A DNA stretch of 64,000 nucleotides from Limnothrix sp. FACHB-406 (lineage in GTDB: Bacteria; Cyanobacteriota; Cyanobacteriia; CACIAM-69d): positions 24,547 through 88,546 of the forward strand of contig NZ_JACJSP010000020.1 of the NCBI RefSeq assembly GCF_014698235.1, read 5' to 3'. Below are positions 9,116 through 18,600 of this stretch, piece by piece. A program made the translations under genes and the position numbers. The notes under the pieces are model-generated. The model searched no databases and was not told the DNA's origin. It saw only the letters and a program-made list of their open reading frames with translations. The number at the start of each line of letters is the position of its first letter. The stretch's first letter is position 1.

Positions 9116-9540
9116 TTTAACTGACTGGTCGAAAGGGCCAATCTAATAGGCTGATATTGGCAACCTTGGCTTAGTTTGAGCCTGAGCCATGCCCGACAAA
9201 ATCCAGCAATCCATCAACTCGGGGCGATCGAGCGGCAGTTTCCCAAGAGCCAGCTCATCGCCCCAGTTGTTTTGATCTCAGGACTTTGCATTCTTGAAAA
9301 ATCATTAAAATTCCGATCCCATGGGAGATTGGAAAAATATCAGATAACTAAATTAATTTTTCATCGAAGCTTCATTAAGTAAAAGTCGAATTCACAGAAT
9401 CTTTAAAATTCTTTCCGGAAGTTATGACTTTAATAAGCTTAACGAACACATCCGATGTTAAACATCCGGCAAGCGAAAAGCGGCCTCAACACTCAGTTGA
9501 GCAGGATGATTAGCCGTACTTCATTCCACTACAACGTCTT
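9116..9540. other. intergenic region between the PEP-CTERM paralogues
   Basis: 425 bp, AT-rich in its second half, with no convincing gene. The last bases before the second gene (GGGAGCGTTAGAGACC-ATG) resemble those before the first (AGGAGTGAGACCCC-ATG), so the duplication probably included the ribosome-binding site. Confidence 0.45.
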
Positions 9541-9558
9541 TTGGGAGCGTTAGAGACC

Positions 9559-10467
9559 ATGAAAATTCAGCAGATTTTTGCCGGCGTTGCCACTGCAACC
9601 CTCTGCACCTTCGGAGTGGGACTACAAGCAGCCCATGCCGGCACGGTCTATAACGGCTGGAATTATGGGATTGACTCCTTCAAAGATGGCGTGAGCAACG
9701 GCAACGTCGGCGGCCTGTTTGAAATGTATGGTCTGGGGATCAAGCAAGATGGCGAGACCATCTATGTGGGAATTGATGCCCGCCTGCCGCTGACGGGTAT
9801 GGCAACCGGGGGAGTCACCAACGGTTCGATCGCCTGGGGAGACCTGTTCTTTAACTTCACCGGCAGCCCGCTGCTGAATGCTCAAGGCAGCCTGTTCGGT
9901 GTGCGCTTTGCCAGCAACAATGATGCATCGGTGAAGCCCTTGGGTCTGTACAGTGGCGTTTCGGGCAAAAACGTTGGTACGAGCAACCAAGGGTTCAGTT
10001 CCTACGCCGAGCAGTCGAAGCATGTGAGCGATCGCGGTGGTTTGCCCGGTGCGGGTGAGCTGACCGATGCGGAAGCCAAGACCTACTTCAAAGATGCTTC
10101 TTTGGGTGTGATTACCCAAGGGCAACAGGTGGTGGGGTCAGTATTTGAGGCTCTTGATGGCGCGGCTTTGTCGGCTTTGGGCTTCAACCTGAATGGCGCG
10201 CTGGGTGGTGCAACGCCGCCCCAAAGCGATGCGGGTGGCGCAACTCGCCAGACATTCGGCTTTAAGTTCACCCGGGGCGAAGGGATGGTGGGTGACTTTG
10301 TGGCCCACGTTTTCGCAGAATGCCTGAATGACGGGATGGCTGTGCGCGGCAACTTGGCTCCGAAGAAGGAAGCATCCACGCCGGAACCGATTTCCCTGTT
10401 GGGCTTGGCGGCTGTGGGCGCTGCGGTGGCCAGCCGTCGGCAACGGGCTACGGTGAAAGTTGGCTAA
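9559..10467 (+). CDS. PEP-CTERM exosortase-dependent surface protein, copy 2
   Basis: This 302-residue paralogue of the preceding gene shares the order of all segments: signal peptide ending AAHAG, TVYNGWNYGIDSFKDGV, FEMYGLGIKQDGETIYVGID, GDLFFNFTG, KFTRGEGMVGDFVAHVFAEC, and a terminal PEPISLLGLAAVGAAVA span with RRQR. Differences cluster in the middle loop (GMATGGVTNGS; RGGLPGAG) and the Ala/Gly-rich stretch before the sorting signal. I place the start at the ATG aligned with copy 1; a TTG six codons upstream is in frame but falls in the ribosome-binding region. A hairpin with a T-run lies about 180 bp downstream. The role in the envelope is unknown. Confidence 0.85.
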   Translation: MKIQQIFAGVATATLCTFGVGLQAAHAGTVYNGWNYGIDSFKDGVSNGNVGGLFEMYGLGIKQDGETIYVGIDARLPLTGMATGGVTNGSIAWGDLFFNFTGSPLLNAQGSLFGVRFASNNDASVKPLGLYSGVSGKNVGTSNQGFSSYAEQSKHVSDRGGLPGAGELTDAEAKTYFKDASLGVITQGQQVVGSVFEALDGAALSALGFNLNGALGGATPPQSDAGGATRQTFGFKFTRGEGMVGDFVAHVFAECLNDGMAVRGNLAPKKEASTPEPISLLGLAAVGAAVASRRQRATVKVG

Positions 10468-10647
10468 AGGTTGTCTGTTGACTAAAGAACGGTTCAACGG
10501 TTCATCGGTTTGTTGATGGCGAATCCATAGCCAATCCATCGCTAAATCTTGCCTGCTGATTTGCCTGCTGACGGGGCTGAGTCGCGCGTTGGAGCTTTAG
10601 ATTCAGGAGCTTTGGATTAGTTGATTCGGTGAGCTTAACCAACTCAG

Positions 10648-10682
10648 AACGGAGGGTTTCCCTGGAGGAATCCTCCGTTTTT
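10648..10682 (+). terminator. intrinsic terminator after the PEP-CTERM pair
   Basis: AACGGAGG (10648-10655) pairs with CCTCCGTT (10672-10679) around a 16-nt loop, and the 3' arm runs into TTTTT. It lies between the PEP-CTERM gene and the chorismate-enzyme gene, inside what would be an N-terminal extension of the latter. This argues for the later start of that gene. Confidence 0.65.
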
Positions 10683-10838
10683 GATTGGGCCAAGAGGGTT
10701 CGATCGGGGCGGATTCTGGGGCGATCGAGGCAGAGAGTCGCAGAAACTGGAGAATGGCGAGCCAAAAAATTGCCGAAAAGTATCGGTAAAGTCTTTCAAA
10801 ATAGAGCGATTCCACAAAAATCGACAGGTATCAACTGG

Positions 10839-12413
10839 ATGAACTCGGCGGCTTCAGTGATCGCAACGGTGAATTCTGGCTTGGCGAAATTAACGGCCCG
10901 GCCGTTGGCTCCCTGGCACTGGCGATCGCTCCCGCTGGCCGATCGCTCGGGGGCGGCGGTGTTTGCGGCCCTGTTTGCGGAAGAGCTGGCTCAGGGGGAA
11001 ATTGCCGTTTTGTTGGAAAGTCCCCCTGCGCCGGAGCAGTGGTGTGCGGCGGCCCAGGAGTTGGCTCGCTATTCGATTTGTGCGGGTCGTCCCCGATCGG
11101 GACGGGTTTGGACTCCGGCAGTGGGGGACATTTTGCCCATGTTGGGAGATCGACTGGCGGAAGGCGGGGCGGCGGAGCGGTTGAATGCTGCTCAGGATGA
11201 ACCGGGGCCAGCATTGCCGTTTCGAGGAGGTTGGCTGGGGTGGCTGGGCTATGACCTGGCTTGGGAGGTGGAGCAGTTACCCCAATTGCGATCGGATGAG
11301 TTGCCGTTTCCCGTGGCCTTTTGGTATGAGCCAGATTGCTTTGCGGTGTTGGATCACGGGGGCGATCGGCTGTGGCTGGCGGCAACGGTGGCGGCGGATC
11401 TCGATCGGCTCGTGGCCCAGCTAGACAAAGCTACCGCAGCGCCCCCGCTGGCGGAATCGTCGGGGGCGATCGAACCAACCAGCACCCTCATTCCTCAATT
11501 CACCAGCGACCAAGCCGCCTATACCGCCGCCGTTCGCCAAGCCCAAGAGCACATCCGCGCGGGGGATATTTTCCAGGCTAATTTGTCCCTGCGGTTTTCG
11601 GTTCCTTGCCCCGCCAGCGGTTGGACGCTTTATCAGGCCCTGCGCCAAATTAATCCCTCTCCCTTCGCCAGCTATTGGCAAACCCCTTGGGGCGAGGTGG
11701 TGAGCTGTTCGCCGGAACGGTTGGTGCAATTGCGCGATCGCCAGGCCAGCACTCGCCCGATCGCGGGAACCCGCCCCCGAGGGATTGATCGCCCCGCCGA
11801 TTTGGCCAACGAGGTGGAATTGCTGAATCACCCCAAGGAACGGGCTGAACATGCCATGTTGGTAGACTTGGAGCGCAATGATCTGGGGCGGGTTTGCGAT
11901 TGGGGCAGTGTGCAGGTGGATGAGTTCTTGACCGTGGAGCGCTACAGCCACGTGATGCACTTGGTGAGCAACGTGGTGGGACAACTTGCGCTCGATCGCA
12001 CGGCGATCGACCTGATTCGGGCCACCTTCCCCGGCGGCACGATCACCGGTTGCCCGAAGGTGCGCTGCATGGAGATCATTGAAGCCCTGGAGCCGGTGCG
12101 CCGCAGTCTGTTCTATGGCTCCTGTGGTTACCTGGACGCAGGCGGTAATTTGGATTTGAATATTCTGATTCGGACGCTGTTGATTCCCCGCACGGCGCGA
12201 TCGGGGGATTCGCAATTGGGCGATCGGCTGGTTTGGGGCCAGGTGGGCGCGGGGATTGTGGCCGACTCCGACCCCGATCGGGAGTGGTGGGAATCGCTCT
12301 CGAAGGCCCATGCCCAATTGGCAGCGCTGCGACGGGTGTTGGGGTTGGATGGGGCTGGCCGGGCCGAGCCGTTCCCGTTCCCTGATCCCAATCAGCCCAA
12401 TTACTCAAATTAA
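10839..12413 (+). CDS. chorismate-utilising enzyme: anthranilate synthase component I / aminodeoxychorismate synthase (TrpE/PabB family)
   Basis: This 524-residue enzyme uses chorismate with an amide-derived ammonia to make anthranilate (tryptophan) or aminodeoxychorismate (folate). The C-terminal chorismate-binding domain is complete: GDIFQANLSLRF, GGTITGCPKVRCMEIIEALE, FYGSCGYL and GAGIVADSDP. The lysine-type PIKGT motif of E. coli-like PabB reads PIAGTRPRG, as in TrpE, whereas FQANLSLRF is more PabB-like; specificity is therefore left open. No glutamine amidotransferase gene adjoins it. The ATG at 10839 has AGG upstream and places the terminator hairpin outside the gene. An in-frame GTG at 10629 would add 70 residues of non-homologous sequence. 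Confidence 0.85.
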   Translation: MNSAASVIATVNSGLAKLTARPLAPWHWRSLPLADRSGAAVFAALFAEELAQGEIAVLLESPPAPEQWCAAAQELARYSICAGRPRSGRVWTPAVGDILPMLGDRLAEGGAAERLNAAQDEPGPALPFRGGWLGWLGYDLAWEVEQLPQLRSDELPFPVAFWYEPDCFAVLDHGGDRLWLAATVAADLDRLVAQLDKATAAPPLAESSGAIEPTSTLIPQFTSDQAAYTAAVRQAQEHIRAGDIFQANLSLRFSVPCPASGWTLYQALRQINPSPFASYWQTPWGEVVSCSPERLVQLRDRQASTRPIAGTRPRGIDRPADLANEVELLNHPKERAEHAMLVDLERNDLGRVCDWGSVQVDEFLTVERYSHVMHLVSNVVGQLALDRTAIDLIRATFPGGTITGCPKVRCMEIIEALEPVRRSLFYGSCGYLDAGGNLDLNILIRTLLIPRTARSGDSQLGDRLVWGQVGAGIVADSDPDREWWESLSKAHAQLAALRRVLGLDGAGRAEPFPFPDPNQPNYSN

Positions 12414-12522
12414 TGCAGGCTAAATCATGCAGGCTCACTGGGTTTAGTTCCAAATCCCGTTCAGCCAATCCCGTTCAGCCAATCCCGTTGGGCGAATTTA
12501 GCAGGCCCCAACAGGGCGGAGT

Positions 12523-12551
12523 TTTAGACCCAAATTCTTCCGTGATAGACT
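12523..12551 (+). promoter_or_regulatory. sigma-70-type promoter for a candidate ncRNA
   Basis: TTTAGA (12523-12528) and TAGACT (12546-12551) are separated by exactly 17 bp. Each matches the -35/-10 consensus at four of six positions. Transcription would start near 12558, about 540 bp before rimP and well short of any start codon. Confidence 0.5.
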
Positions 12552-12557
12552 GAGGCA

Positions 12558-12821
12558 AGCGCTGCCTAGCTATTCCCCAAGTCCCCGGCTTTGAGCCTTG
12601 GCTTTCCGCTTCGGGCTTTGGGCAACAGTGCGGCAACCGCAAACGCTTGGGCCCCAGTCCCCACCACAGCAGCATCTCAACCTCCATTGCGTTCGGTTGC
12701 GGCTGCTGTGCGGGTGTCTAGACCCATCGCCTCCAGCCTTTGCCCACCAGCCTTTCCCGGCCAGCGGCAAGGAAAGGTCAATTGGCGCGTTGCAAGTCGG
12801 TACAGTGAACCGGCTTTTTTT
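12558..12821 (+). ncRNA. candidate structured non-coding RNA (~265 nt)
   Basis: A promoter-like element, a GC-rich segment with strong self-pairing and an intrinsic terminator lie in sequence in a 687-bp gene-free gap. A two-part hairpin is explicit: CACAGCAGC (12665-12673) pairs with GCTGCTGTG (12702-12710), enclosing CAACC (12678-12682) with GGTTG (12695-12699). A second imperfect stem joins the CCCCAAGTCCCC region (about 12574) to CGGGCTTTGGG (about 12615). No open frame across it has coding character. Cyanobacterial 6S RNA is a size-compatible possibility, but I could not match a diagnostic motif. An unusually long rimP operon leader is the alternative, though the terminator argues for a separate transcript. 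Confidence 0.5.
12794..12821 (+). terminator. strong intrinsic terminator
   Basis: AAGTCGGT (12794-12801) pairs with ACCGGCTT (12809-12816), 8 bp with one G-U pair. The loop is 7 nt and is followed by a T-run to 12821. It would end the candidate RNA before the rimP operon. Confidence 0.75.
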
Positions 12822-13100
12822 ATGGCCCAATGGGGATCAGCTCCCTCCGTGGGTCGTGATCAGCACTGCTTTGCACTTTGATTGCTTTTCGCTCTGTCTG
12901 ACCACGCCCCATGCCCTCACTCAAGGGCAATTTCTCCAACGGTGATCTTGCCGGATTCATCTCAGAGCGTCGTTACTTAGGCACGATTCTTAGGCACGAT
13001 TCTGGGGACAGATCCGCAAGCGCGATCGGCCCTGTTTCCCTTCGGGCCGGATCACTGATCACGCGGTTGGGGGCCATTGCCCGCTCTATCGTTTGGTTTC

Positions 13101-13565
13101 ATGGCTCATCCCGCAATTCCCCGCATTTTGGAACTTGCCACCCCGATCGCCACCGATTTGGGACTGGAGATCGTGGGGGCAACCTTCCACACCAATGAAA
13201 GCCCCCCTGTTTTGCGCCTCGAACTCCGCAACCCGATCGCCGATACCAGTCTGGATGACTGCGAACGGTTGAGCCGGGCCTTGGAGCCGGTGCTCGATGA
13301 GGCGGATGCCATCCCCGGAGCCTACGTGCTGGAAGTGTCTAGCCCTGGCCTGTCGGAGTTTTTGGAGACCGATCGGGAGTTCACCTCCTTCAAGGGGTTT
13401 GAAGTCACCGTCACCACCCGCGAGCCACACAAGGGCAAATCCCTTTGGCAGGGCAGCTTGCTCGATCGCGACGCGGAAACCCTGCGCATCAACCAAAAAG
13501 GCCGAGTGATCAGCATTCCGCGCGATTTGGTGGAACGGGTGCGCCTAGCCGACGGAGCCGAGTAG
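13101..13565 (+). CDS. rimP: ribosome maturation factor RimP
   Basis: RimP binds the 30S subunit and is needed for its late maturation. The 154-residue protein shows the two-domain family pattern. The N-terminal domain has LATPIATDLGLEIVGATFH and the loop LDDCERLSRALEPVLDE. Then comes YVLEVSSPGLSEFL, the most conserved RimP motif, and a C-terminal SH3-like barrel (FEVTVTT...KSLWQGSLL...INQKGRVISIP). The ATG at 13101 (MAHPAIP) fits the family length; an in-frame ATG eight codons earlier is less likely. It heads the rimP-nusA-ylxR-infB operon and is 116 bp upstream of nusA. Confidence 0.93.
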   Translation: MAHPAIPRILELATPIATDLGLEIVGATFHTNESPPVLRLELRNPIADTSLDDCERLSRALEPVLDEADAIPGAYVLEVSSPGLSEFLETDREFTSFKGFEVTVTTREPHKGKSLWQGSLLDRDAETLRINQKGRVISIPRDLVERVRLADGAE

Positions 13566-13681
13566 CTCAGCGGCCGGCTATCCTGCGCGATCGCCCCATT
13601 GCCCATCCCCACACCCGCGATCGCGCCGAATGCTTCACCACTCCCCATTCACCTTTACGAATCTTTAGGAACCCCACACCC

Positions 13682-15223
13682 ATGTCCATGGTTCGCCTAA
13701 CCGGCCTGCAAGAAATGATCGACGGCATCAGCCGCGAACGCAACTTGCCGAAAACCGCCGTTGAAGCCGCCCTGCGTGAGGCCCTGCTCAAGGGCTATGA
13801 GCGTTATCGCCGCACCCAAAGCTTGGATGTGCGCAATATCTTTGACGAAACTTACTTCGACAACTTCGACGTGGAATTGGACACGGAAGAAGAAGGCTTC
13901 CGGGTTTTGGCCACCAAGAGCATTGTGGAAGAAGTGGCCGACCCAGACCACGAAATTGCCCTCAGCGATGTGCAAGAAGTGGCCGCCGAAGCCCAACTGG
14001 GCGACACGGTAATTTTGGATGTCACCCCCGATCGGGACGACTTTGGGCGCATGGCCGCCATCCAAACCAAGCAAGTGCTGGCCCAAAAGCTGCGCGACCA
14101 GCAGCGCAAGCTGATCCAAGAGGAATTCCAAGAGCTAGAAAGCACGGTGCTCCAAGGGCGCATCCTGCGGTTCGAGCGCCAATCGGTCATTGTGGCCGTC
14201 ACCAGCGGCTACAGCCAACCGGAAGTGGAAGCGGAACTGCCCAAACGGGAACAGTTACCCAACGACACTTACCGCGCCAACGGAACCATCAAGGTCTACC
14301 TCAAGAAAGTTTGCGAAGGATCCCAGCGGGGGCCGCAACTCTTGGTTTCCCGGGCCGATGCGGGGTTGGTGGTTTACCTGTTCGCCAACGAAGTGCCGGA
14401 AATTGAAGATGACATTGTGCGAATTGTGGCCGTGGCTCGGGAAGCCAACCCGCCCTCGCGCCATGTGGGCCCGCGCACCAAGATTGCCGTTGACACGGTG
14501 GAGCGCGATGTGGATCCTGTGGGGGCTTGCATCGGGGCCCGGGGGTCGCGAATTCAAGTGGTTGTGAACGAACTGCGGGGCGAAAAAATCGATGTGATTC
14601 GCTGGTCTCCGGATCCGGCCACCTACATCGCCAACGCCCTCAGCCCGGCCCGGGTGGTGGAAGTGCGTCTGATGAATCCCGAGGAGCGCCAAGCCCATGT
14701 GCTGGTGGGTGATGATCAGCTCAGTTTGGCGATCGGGAAAGAGGGGCAAAATGTGCGCCTGGCTGCTCGACTCACGGGCTGGAAAATCGATATTCGCGAT
14801 GTGGCTAAGTACGATCGCGACGAAGAAGATGCCAAGATGGCCAGCTATCTGGCGGAACGGGAGGCAGCCCTTGCCCTGGCAGCGGCCGAAGCGGCCGATG
14901 ACTTTGCAGACGAGGAACCGGAAACCGACGATTTTGCCGACGAGGACGCTGAGTTCAGCCCTGGGGAGATTGACCCATCGGCAGCCGCAGACGATGAAAC
15001 AGATGATGAGTTTGATGGCGATGATCTTGGCGATGATCTTGAGGACGACCAAGAGCAGGCTCCCCTGGACTCGGCGGCGGATGCTGACGACGATGATCAA
15101 GAGGAAGATGATCAAGACAGCGATGATTCAGACCCTGATGATCTAGCCGAGAACGACTCCGCAGACGAGGACTTCGACGGCGACGATCCGGATAGCGAGG
15201 CGCTGGATCAGGAGGCCAATTGA
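13682..15223 (+). CDS. nusA: transcription termination/antitermination protein NusA with acidic tail
   Basis: NusA binds RNA polymerase and nascent RNA and modulates pausing, termination and antitermination. The N-terminal polymerase-binding domain begins MSMVRLTGLQEMIDGI. It is followed by an S1 domain (LQGRILRFERQSVIVAV...), KH1 (to about residue 310, with GACIGARGSRIQVVVNEL) and KH2 (VLVGDDQLSLAIGKEGQNVRLAARL). From about residue 380 the protein ends in a ~130-residue tail dominated by Asp and Glu, including short D/E-only runs, with no known fold. Total length is 513 residues. The start is the ATG at 13682; longer in-frame extension would run into rimP. The stop is 4 bp before ylxR. Confidence 0.95.
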   Translation: MSMVRLTGLQEMIDGISRERNLPKTAVEAALREALLKGYERYRRTQSLDVRNIFDETYFDNFDVELDTEEEGFRVLATKSIVEEVADPDHEIALSDVQEVAAEAQLGDTVILDVTPDRDDFGRMAAIQTKQVLAQKLRDQQRKLIQEEFQELESTVLQGRILRFERQSVIVAVTSGYSQPEVEAELPKREQLPNDTYRANGTIKVYLKKVCEGSQRGPQLLVSRADAGLVVYLFANEVPEIEDDIVRIVAVAREANPPSRHVGPRTKIAVDTVERDVDPVGACIGARGSRIQVVVNELRGEKIDVIRWSPDPATYIANALSPARVVEVRLMNPEERQAHVLVGDDQLSLAIGKEGQNVRLAARLTGWKIDIRDVAKYDRDEEDAKMASYLAEREAALALAAAEAADDFADEEPETDDFADEDAEFSPGEIDPSAAADDETDDEFDGDDLGDDLEDDQEQAPLDSAADADDDDQEEDDQDSDDSDPDDLAENDSADEDFDGDDPDSEALDQEAN

Positions 15224-15227
15224 TCCC

Positions 15228-15521
15228 TTGCCGCCCAACTATCGCCGTTGTTTGATTTGTCGTCGGGTGGCCCATCGATCGGAGTTTTGGCGCATCGTGC
15301 GGGTGGCCCACTCCGGTTCGGTGCAACTCGACCAAGGCATGGGGCGATCGGCCTATCTTTGCCCCTGTGCAGACTGCCTACGAGCAGCCCAGCGCAAGGA
15401 TCGAATCGGGCGATCGCTCAAGGCCCCCGTCCCCGACCCTCTCTATGACCTGCTTTGGCAACGGCTGACCGCCCGGGTTCCCAACCCGGACTCTCTGGGA
15501 AATCCAACCCCACCAGAGTGA
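15228..15521 (+). CDS. ylxR: YlxR-family (DUF448) RNA-binding protein
   Basis: This small 97-residue basic protein has the YlxR pattern RRCLICRRVAHRSEFWRIVR near the N-terminus and GRSAYLCP..CL further on. Its place between nusA and infB is the conserved location of ylxR in bacteria. YlxR has been linked to RNase P regulation and transcription control in other bacteria; its role here is not shown by sequence. Translation probably starts at TTG (15228), only 4 bp after the nusA stop, which points to translational coupling. The neighbouring L7Ae-like ylxQ gene found in Firmicutes is absent. Confidence 0.88.
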   Translation: MPPNYRRCLICRRVAHRSEFWRIVRVAHSGSVQLDQGMGRSAYLCPCADCLRAAQRKDRIGRSLKAPVPDPLYDLLWQRLTARVPNPDSLGNPTPPE

Positions 15522-15630
15522 ACCGCCCCCATCGCACGTCATAATAGGAAGGGACTAGACGGCTCGATCGAAATGTTTCAAATGACGGTGGGCTATGATG
15601 TCGTGACGCAATAGGATTCGAGGAAACTGG

Positions 15631-18600
15631 ATGAGCACAGGCCGCGTGAGAATTTACGATTTAGCGAGAGAACTACATCTGGAAAATCGCGAGATCTTGG
15701 TGATCTGCGAGCAACTAAACATTCCCTTCAAAAGCCACAGCAGCACCATCACCGAATCTGAAGCCGCTCAAATCCGCGCAGCCGCTCGTCAACAGTTTGC
15801 GAATCGTCCTGCGCCCTCCAGTCCTGGCCAATCCTCTGCACCCTCGGTGAATCCAGCCTCCTCCAACCCTCCTGATTTGTCCCCCTCCGATACGCCCACA
15901 GAAGGGCGCGATTCAGCACCGGCTATGCAAAAAAAGCAGCAAATTCTCGAGATTCGCAAACCAAAGCTACGCCCCAACACCGAAGGAGCAGCCCCCGAAG
16001 CCACGCCCCCCGTCAGCCGTCCTGCACCCCCGAAACTCGTTTCGCCCAAGCGGGCCGAACCCGCTCGCCCCGAAGCGGCTAAGTCTGAGACGGCTAAGTC
16101 TGAGGCAGCTAAGTCTGAGGCGGTCAAGCCCGAAATCGTTGCTCCTGTGAATGTCCCCGCCCAGCCGTCCGATTCGCCCGCAGCGCCCCCCGCGGCCTCG
16201 GTTGACCTGGCCCCGGCTGAACCCAGCGCCCCCCGCCGCCCCGCCGCCTCGGGCGATCGCCCCGCCGCCTCGGCAACACCGGAACCCATTGCCGAAAAGA
16301 AAGCCGAACTGAAAACCCCGCCCCGTCCCGGCACAGCGCCGCGCCCGGTCAAAAAGCCCGAGCTGGTGGGGCCGCCATCGCGGCCGGCCAAGCCCGCCGA
16401 AAGCAAGCCTGCTGAACCCCGCGCGGGTGCGCCCAGTCGCCCATCCCGCCCCACCCGGCCCGGCGAGGCCAAAGGCCCCGCAGCCGGTGGCCCTGGCAAA
16501 GGGGCCCCGCCAACCATCGTGGAGTTGCGCCGGCCGAAACCCGTGCGCCCCACCGAAGCCACAGCCGACGGTAGCGCTGACGGCACGGCCGCAGCCCCCG
16601 CGGCCAAACTGCTGGAAAAACCCACACGTCCGGCCAGCAGCGGCGAAGATTATGAAAACAAGCTAAATCGACCGACCCTGAATCGCCCCACCAAGAAGGG
16701 CAAAGATTGGGAAGCGGAAGAGGAAGAGCGGGCCAGAATTGCCAAGGACAAGGCTGGCAAGAACAAGCGCCGTAACCAGGTGGAATTCGAAGACGAAGAC
16801 GACTTCGAGGAAGATGATGAACTGATGATGGAAGGGGTGGACGGTCAGCCGGCTCCCTTCCAGGTCAGCCTATCGATCGCCCGGCCGCCGAAGCCCAAGG
16901 GTGTTACCCCGCCGAAGCCAGCTCCGCAGCCCAAACCGGTTACCAAGAAAGGGGCCTCGCGCCCGCCTCAACGGGAACGTCGGGAACAACAGGTCAAGAA
17001 GGAACGACCGGAGCTGATCACCCTCACGGAGGGTCTGACGGTGGCCGAGTTGGCCGAAAAGCTGGCCGTTCCAGAAACGGAAGTGGTGAAGCGCCTGTTC
17101 TTGAAAGGGATGGCCGTCAGCATTACCCAAACCCTCGATGTTCCGACAGCCACCATGGTGGCCGAGGAGTTGGGGGTGATGGTGGAAACCGCCGAGAAGG
17201 AATCGGAAGCCCGCAAGGTGACCGAAATGCTCGATGTGGCCGACCTGGAGAGCCTCCAGCGCCGCCCGCCGGTTGTCACGATCATGGGTCACGTAGACCA
17301 CGGGAAAACCACCCTGCTCGACTCGATCCGCAAAACCAAGGTGGCCCAAGGGGAAGCCGGTGGCATTACCCAGCACATTGGGGCTTACCACGTGCAGGTG
17401 GATCAAGAGGGCGGCAGCAAGAAGGTGGTCTTCTTGGATACACCGGGTCACGAAGCCTTCACGGCCATGCGTGCTCGGGGGGCACGGGTCACGGACATTG
17501 CCATTTTGGTGGTGGCGGCCGATGACGGGGTGCAGCCCCAAACGATCGAGGCTCTCAGCCATGCCCGCGCGGCGGAAGTGCCGATCGTGGTGGCCATTAA
17601 CAAGATTGACAAGGAAGGCGCAAATCCCGATCGGGTGAAACAGGAACTGGCCGAGCGCGGCCTTGTGCCGGAAGAGTGGGGCGGGGACACGATTATGGTT
17701 CCCGTGAGTGCCCTCAAGGGTCTCTATTTGGATGACCTGCTGGAGAACCTGCTGTTGGTGGCAGAAGTGGAAGACTTGATGGCTAATCCCGATCGCCTGG
17801 CGCGCGGGACGGTCATTGAAGCCCACCTTGATCGGGCCCGTGGTCCGGTGGCCACCCTGCTGGTGCAAAACGGAACCCTGCGAGTTGGCGACATCCTCCT
17901 CGCCGGCCCGGCTCTGGGCAAGGTGCGGGCGATGATTGACGATCGTGGTCATCGCGTTGATGCCGCCACTCCTTCCTTCGCTGTTGAGGTGTTGGGTCTG
18001 AGCGAAGTTCCGGCCGCTGGGGAAGAATTTGAAGTCTTCGCCAACGAAAAAGATGCCCGGGCGATCGCCTCTCAGCGCAGCGACCAACAGCGCCAAAGCC
18101 GTCTGCAACAGGCCATGGCTTCCCGTCGCGTCAGCCTCACCAGCATTTCTGGTCAGGCACAAGAGGGCGAGCTGAAGGAACTGAACCTCGTGCTCAAGGC
18201 CGATGTGCAAGGCTCCCTGGAAGCCATTCTGGGATCTTTGCAACAACTGCCCCAAAACGAAGTGCAAGTGCGCGTGTTGTTGGCTGCACCGGGCGAAATC
18301 TCCGAAACGGATATTGACTTGGCTGCCGCCAGTAGCGCCGTGGTTGTGGGCTTCAACACCACCCTCGCGCCTGGTGCTCGTCGCTCCGCCGATGAAGCGG
18401 GCATTGATGTCCGCGAATACAGCGTGATCTACAAACTGCTGGACGACATCCAAGCCGCCATGGAAGGGATGCTCGATCCGGAAGAGGTGGAAGAACCGCT
18501 GGGTCAAGCGGAAGTTCGGGGTGTGTTCCCGGTGGGTCGCGGCACGGTGGCCGGTTGCTATGTGCAGTCGGGCAAGCTGATTCGCGATTGTCTGCTGCGG

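Noticed and set aside
10629..10838. 70-codon extension of the TrpE/PabB gene from GTG
   Set aside because: It contains a terminator hairpin with a T-run and non-homologous sequence; the ATG at 10839 fits better.
11421..12317. 298-codon open frame antisense to the chorismate enzyme
   Set aside because: It mirrors the conserved chorismate-binding domain and shows no recognisable protein features.
13445..13681. 79-codon N-terminal extension of nusA
   Set aside because: It would overlap the end of rimP by about 120 bp, and its sequence is unlike NusA. The family start MSMVRLTGL is at 13682.
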